In this document: positions 7,447-11,907 of the stretch, one piece after another
Position numbering within the stretch: position 1 is the stretch's first letter
How the letters are laid out: every line of letters starts with the position of its first letter
Notes under the pieces: model-generated
Told to the model about the DNA's origin: nothing
The model's database searches: none
The model's input: the letters and a program-made list of their open reading frames with translations, nothing else
Position numbers and translations under genes: made by a program
Assembly (NCBI GenBank): GCA_003171235.1
Contig: PMYM01000043.1
Span: 10,430 to 22,336, forward strand
Length of the DNA: 11,907 bases
Source: Phycisphaerales bacterium
Lineage (GTDB): Bacteria > Planctomycetota > Phycisphaerae > SM23-33
Direction of reading: 5' to 3'

Positions 7447-7475
7447 ATTATAATCCACTGCGCCTAAAATGTTTG
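7447..7475 (-). promoter_or_regulatory. Candidate uvrC promoter
   Basis: On the minus strand a perfect TATAAT -10 hexamer (7452-7447) follows a weak CAAACA -35 (7475-7470; 3/6 match) at 17-base spacing. Transcription would start near 7440, about 45 bases before ATG 7394. The upstream in-frame ATG at 7448 lies inside the -10 and would not be on this transcript. Confidence 0.5.
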
Positions 7476-7636
7476 CCTGCGGGAACCTTGCGAAGGGTTG
7501 TGCGTCTGTTATCTTGGCTCCGTCTAGGTCAAAGACCTTGGACAAGCCGGGGCAGGCGTATGAGCAGAGTCGTGTTGATTGCCGCGCTGCTGGCTGGGTG
7601 CACGGCTCTAAGGTCTGCACTGCCGGGAACGGGGCC

Positions 7637-9298
7637 CTACCCCAGCCAGTTTCTGCGGGCGATGGGCATCCGCCTGCCGGTGCCGAAGGCCTTGCCCGTG
7701 ACCTTCAGCACGGGAGCGGCCTGGCGGCGCTTGTACTCCGCCGTGGTCACCAGGCGCAGCACCCGCTTGACCACGGCGGGGTCGAACCCCTCGGCCACGA
7801 TCTCGTCGGCGTCCATCTCCAGCTCGATGTAGCGGTGGAGGATCGCGTCCAACAGGTCGTAGGGGGGCAGGCTGTCCTGATCGGTCTGGTTTGGCCGCAG
7901 TTCCGCCGAGGGCGGCTTGGTGAAGGTGTTTTCTGGGATTCGCGGCCCGCGCGCCTGGTTGAGATGTCGGGACAGCTTGTACACCAGGGTCTTGGGCACG
8001 TCGCCGATGACGGCCAGCCCGCCGGACATGTCGCCGTACAGGGTGCAGTAGCCGGTGGCCAGTTCGCTCTTGTTTCCGGTGGCCAGGGCCAACTGGCCGC
8101 AGGCGTTGGAGTAGGCCATGATCAGGTTGCCCCGGATGCGGGCCTGGACGTTCTCGTCGGCGATGCTCCGGCCATACTCGGGCATGTTAGGGCCCAGCAG
8201 TTCCTGGTAGGCCTTGTGGATGGATTCGATCGGCAGGACCTTCAGGCCGATGCCCAGGTTGCCGGCCAGCGCCTTCGCGTCGGCCAGGCTGTGTTCGCTG
8301 GAGAAACGCGAGGGCATGGCCAGGGCCAGGATGTTCTGCGGGCCCAGGGCGTCGGCCGCCAGCGTGGCCACCAGGGCCGAATCGATCCCCCCCGACAGCC
8401 CCAGCACCACCGACTTGAACCCGCACTTGCGGCAGTAATCCGCCAGGCCAAGCTGCAGGGCCCGGGATAGCTGCTCCATGTCGGGTAGCGCAGCCGTCTC
8501 GGTTGTGTTTTCTGCTGTCACATGCGGGACGCCTGTGCTACCCAGGTCCACGATCAGCAGGTCTTCCTCAAAACTCTTGGCTCGCCCCAGCACCCTGCCG
8601 TCGCCGGCGACCACCATGCTGGAGCCGTCGAAGATCAACTCGTCGTTGCCGCCCACCTGGTTGACGTAGACGATGGGCAGATGCGTCCGCAGGGCCTGGC
8701 GGCGGACCAGTTCCTGGCGGGTGGCCAGCTTGCCCAGTTGGAAGGGGCTGGCCGACATATTGATGATGACCCCGGCGCCGGCCCCGGCCAGTTGAGCCAG
8801 CGGGTCTTCCTGGTAGAGCGGCCTTCCCAGGGCGGGGCGGTCCCACAGGTCCTCGCAGATGGACACGCCCAGGCGCACGCCCGCCAGGTCCATTGGCGCC
8901 GGCGCCGGGCCGGGCTCGAAGTAGCGGGTCTCGTCGAAGACGTCGTAGGTCGGCAGCAGGGTTTTGACGTGCACGCCGGCCACGCGCCCGCCGGCCAGCA
9001 GGGCAGCGGCGTTCTGCAGCGGCCGGCCGGGAAGCCGGTCGTTGGGCCGGACATAACCCACCAGGGCCGCGATTCCCGTGCACTGCCGCGACAAGTCCTC
9101 CACCGCCGATACGGCGGCGGCCACGAAACCTTTCCGCCCCAGCAGATCCCGCGGCGGATAGCCCGTCACCGCCAGTTCCGAAAACACCACCAACTGGGCC
9201 CCCTGCCGGGCGGCGCGGGCGATGCACTGGGCCATCTTCTGGCAGTTGCCGGGAATGTCGCCGACGGTCGGATTGATCTGGGCCAGGGCGATTCTCAT
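7637..9298 (-). CDS. nadE: Glutamine-dependent NAD+ synthetase
   Basis: A 553-residue two-domain enzyme that converts nicotinic acid adenine dinucleotide to NAD+ using ATP and ammonia drawn from glutamine. The N-terminal nitrilase-type glutaminase has the triad Glu41 (FSELAVTGYPPRDLL), Lys112 (HVKTLLPTYDVFDE) and Cys148 (GVSICEDLWD). The C-terminal synthetase has the PP-loop SGGIDS (302-307), ATGNKSE, GDMSGG and the family ending YKRRQ...KAFGTGRRMPI. ATG 9298 was chosen because it begins MRIALAQINPTVGD, the normal family start, and an AGGA lies about 8 bases upstream. The longer reading to 9361 adds only repeat-like sequence. Residues about 253-272, in the interdomain linker, are encoded by a 61-bp palindromic repeat (8483-8543), so the linker is longer than usual. 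It lies downstream of the NifA-like gene on the same strand. Confidence 0.96.
   Translation of the reverse strand: MRIALAQINPTVGDIPGNCQKMAQCIARAARQGAQLVVFSELAVTGYPPRDLLGRKGFVAAAVSAVEDLSRQCTGIAALVGYVRPNDRLPGRPLQNAAALLAGGRVAGVHVKTLLPTYDVFDETRYFEPGPAPAPMDLAGVRLGVSICEDLWDRPALGRPLYQEDPLAQLAGAGAGVIINMSASPFQLGKLATRQELVRRQALRTHLPIVYVNQVGGNDELIFDGSSMVVAGDGRVLGRAKSFEEDLLIVDLGSTGVPHVTAENTTETAALPDMEQLSRALQLGLADYCRKCGFKSVVLGLSGGIDSALVATLAADALGPQNILALAMPSRFSSEHSLADAKALAGNLGIGLKVLPIESIHKAYQELLGPNMPEYGRSIADENVQARIRGNLIMAYSNACGQLALATGNKSELATGYCTLYGDMSGGLAVIGDVPKTLVYKLSRHLNQARGPRIPENTFTKPPSAELRPNQTDQDSLPPYDLLDAILHRYIELEMDADEIVAEGFDPAVVKRVLRLVTTAEYKRRQAAPVLKVTGKAFGTGRRMPIARRNWLG
8483..8543. repeat. REP-like inverted pair inserted in frame within nadE
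   Basis: Left arm 8483-8507 and the reverse complement of right arm 8519-8543 agree at 20 of 25 positions; both begin GGGTAGC and keep GCGTC/CGTC and TGTG. Each arm is itself a hairpin of the form CACAGGCG-TCC-CGCCTGTG with mismatches. The family differs from the GTCGGGCA family at the left of the window. The element contributes about 20 codons, no stops, between the two enzyme domains of NadE. Confidence 0.72.
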
Positions 9299-9360
9299 GG
9301 TCGTTCCTGTCTGCTGAACGGAAAAGATTGAACCACAAAGAGCACAAAGAACAAGATGCA

Positions 9361-9428
9361 AAGCTGAAAGCTAAAAGCTAAAAGCTGAAATACAAAGATT
9401 GGCGATCGCGAGCCTTGGCATCCTTCTT

Positions 9429-9445
<17 letters not shown>
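9361..9445. repeat. AGCTGAAA/TTTCAGCT inverted repeat at the 3' end of the activator gene
   Basis: 9361-9390 is a tandem of GCTGAAA and GCTAAAA units; 9426-9445 carries the inverse (CTTTCAG/TTTTCAG units). The arms can pair at roughly 17 of 20 positions around a loop of about 35 bases. In the minus-strand transcript this lies over the activator stop codon (9431-9429) and upstream of nadE, so it could act as a weak terminator or RNA-stabilising stem. Just beside it, at 9334-9350, the short unit CACAAAGA occurs twice. Confidence 0.55.
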
Positions 9446-11021
<1,576 letters not shown>

Positions 11022-11119
11022 GCGCTTTTCCAACAATGCCTGGGCGAGGGCCCTCTGCCGCGATCTCAAGAGAGCCACGACAAATATGGCACAATCCGCC
11101 ATCGCTGTAACAAGAATGT

Positions 11120-11148
11120 AGTGTATTTTCCGAACCTCTGGGCAGCAA
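11120..11148 (-). promoter_or_regulatory. Possible sigma70-type promoter for the NifA-like gene
   Basis: On the minus strand TTGCTG (11148-11143) and TACACT (11125-11120) are 17 bases apart, matching 3/6 and 4/6 of consensus. A transcript from near 11113 would give a leader of about 90 bases to ATG 11021. The match is weak and was made by eye. Confidence 0.28.
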
Positions 11149-11211
11149 GTATTTTGTGAAAAAATATCTAACATGAAGGCGTGTAATCAGTTGTGCTAAT
11201 GTCGGATCTTC

Positions 11212-11227
11212 TGGCACGCGGCGTGCA
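11212..11227 (+). promoter_or_regulatory. Sigma54 (-24/-12) promoter upstream of amtB
   Basis: The sequence TGGCACG-CGGC-GTGCA matches the sigma54 consensus TGGCACG-N4-TTGCA at every defined position except one T, with the key GG and GC dinucleotides exactly spaced. It points towards amtB, and the divergent neighbour encodes a sigma54 activator with an intact GAFTGA loop. The predicted transcription start is near 11238. Confidence 0.72.
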
Positions 11228-11458
11228 TATGCAGGCGGGCATGGTGGGCGCCGAAAATGGCAAACTGCACGACGAGCATGTGACGGCCATGGAGATGCGG
11301 CGATTACGCCGCTGGAGGAACGGCATTGGGCAACAGGATCCAACGCCGGCGGGCGCCGCCCTCGCACTTGCCTCTGCGTGCCAAACCCATTCGCCGGCGG
11401 CGACAGATCCCACCGCCTTTGCCTGCGATTGGTCGCTGGAATCCAAAGGAGACCCGGC

Positions 11459-11907
11459 TTGACGAATCTTGCTTGTGGCCTGCTTGGAGAAATCAGCAGC
11501 GGCGACACCGCCTTCGTGCTGATTTGCGCGGCGATGGTGATGCTGATGACCCCCGGCCTGGCGTTCTTCTACGGCGGCATGGTCCGGCGGAAGAATATCC
11601 TGGGCGTGCTGATGCAGTGCTTCGTGGTGCTGTGCGTGCTCTCGCTGCAGTGGGTGCTGGTGGGATACAGCCTGAGCTTTTCCGAGGGCAACGGCTTCAT
11701 CGGCTCGTTGAAATGGTTCGGGCTGAGCGGCATCGGAGTCGATCAGCCCAGCCCCTACGCCCAGGGCATTCCGCACCTGGCCTTCGTGCTCTTCCAAGGC
11801 ATGTTCGCGGTGATCACGCCGGCCCTGATCGTGGGCGCCTTTGCTGAGCGGATGAAGTTTTCCGCCTTCCTGGTCTTCACCCTGCTGTGGGCGACGCTGG
11901 TGTACGA
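11459..11907 (+). CDS. amtB: Ammonium transporter (Amt family), N-terminal part
   Basis: The first 149 codons of an Amt/AmtB ammonium channel; the gene leaves the window at the right edge. Visible family blocks are MTPGLAFFYGGMVRRKN (30-46), LQWVLVGYSLSF (63-74) and FQGMFAVITPALIVGAFAERM (112-132, which contains the conserved Phe of the substrate entry gate region). The pattern gives three complete membrane helices and the start of a fourth. Translation is read from TTG 11459, because AAAGGAG lies 7 bases upstream and the next in-frame ATG falls inside the first helix. No clear cleavable signal peptide is seen. The sigma54 promoter at 11212-11227 and the divergent NifA-like activator suggest induction under nitrogen limitation. 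A PII gene (glnK) often follows amt genes, but that would lie outside this window. Confidence 0.93.
   Translation, partial: MTNLACGLLGEISSGDTAFVLICAAMVMLMTPGLAFFYGGMVRRKNILGVLMQCFVVLCVLSLQWVLVGYSLSFSEGNGFIGSLKWFGLSGIGVDQPSPYAQGIPHLAFVLFQGMFAVITPALIVGAFAERMKFSAFLVFTLLWATLVY

Larger units (their letters stand above)
11022..11458. other. Divergent regulatory region between the activator and amtB
   Basis: This 437-base gap holds no gene I can support. 11080-11200 is AT-rich compared with its surroundings and fits a promoter/activator-binding zone. The sigma54 promoter is at 11212-11227. From about 11238 to 11458 a GC-rich stretch would form a leader of about 220 bases for amtB. It includes the perfect hairpin GCGGCG-ATTA-CGCCGC at 11297-11312 and several GC-rich segments near 11347-11405. 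A standard NifA upstream site (TGT, 10 bases, ACA) was looked for and not found; one TGT...ACA pair at 11155-11173 has a 13-base gap. Confidence 0.55.

Noticed and set aside
5980..7620. 546-codon minus-strand frame overlapping uvrC
   Set aside because: It lies in another frame of uvrC, which has complete family motifs; composition is Pro/Arg/Gly-rich shadow type.
7560..7832. Small plus-strand frame beginning MSRVVLIAALLAGCTAL, resembling a lipoprotein signal with lipobox LLAGC
   Set aside because: Only about 26 residues lie outside nadE; the rest is antisense to the conserved NadE C-terminus and has no lipoprotein-like body. The signal-like start could be chance. A homologue with the same first 30 residues would reopen the case.
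11080..11200. NifA upstream activator site (TGT-N10-ACA) or IHF site
   Set aside because: Every TGT in the stretch was checked and none has ACA 10 bases on; the nearest has 13. No convincing IHF consensus was found.
11193..11462. 89-codon plus-strand frame whose TGA overlaps the amtB TTG
   Set aside because: It begins upstream of the predicted sigma54 transcript start, has no ribosome binding site and no recognisable motif; the overlap with the amtB start is probably coincidence.

Overview
The window is GC-rich DNA from a bacterium. The likely source is a member of the Planctomycetota or a nearby PVC lineage, perhaps from a metagenome assembly. This is an inference from two palindromic REP-type repeat families, a compact UvrC, a CvpA-headed membrane protein beside a PilT-like ATPase, and a NifA-like regulator beside amtB. 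No rRNA, tRNA or CRISPR array was seen.

Left end (1-969): the first 21 codons of purA run off the left edge on the minus strand. Upstream of purA is a pair of inverted REP palindromes. Next comes a REP-flanked IS200-like tyrosine transposase gene (RAYT, 309-859, minus), whose two flanking REPs form a perfect 31-bp inverted repeat (270-300 and 939-969). The transposase reading frame is broken by one missing base near 472/473.

Plus-strand cluster (1061-5993): a sigma70-like promoter precedes a three-gene set. It encodes a PilT/PilU-type ATPase with intact motifs, a GspE/PilB-like protein with three predicted membrane segments whose nucleotide-binding motifs are all degenerate (a pseudo-ATPase that keeps its tetracysteine zinc site), and a CvpA-like four-helix membrane protein with a large unknown C-terminal region. 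No pilin, PilC or secretin gene is visible. The three may form an envelope machine in which an active ATPase works with a membrane-anchored inactive partner. This is the best candidate here for an undescribed system.

Minus-strand block (6030-11021): in transcription order, a NifA-like sigma54 activator (GAF, AAA+, HTH), glutamine-dependent NAD+ synthetase nadE, and uvrC. UvrC has its own promoter, carries the four-cysteine cluster motif, and lacks both the C-terminal helix-hairpin-helix domain and the usual central spacer. The nadE gene carries an in-frame 61-bp REP-like palindrome exactly in the linker between its glutaminase and synthetase domains. An AGCTGAAA/CTTTCAGT inverted repeat overlaps the 3' end of the activator gene.

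Right end (11022-11907): the activator diverges from an ammonium transporter gene (amtB), which runs off the right edge. Between them is a near-consensus sigma54 -24/-12 promoter pointing at amtB. This supports a nitrogen-control circuit in which the activator, with sigma54 RNA polymerase, switches on amtB. amtB starts at a TTG codon behind a strong ribosome binding site.
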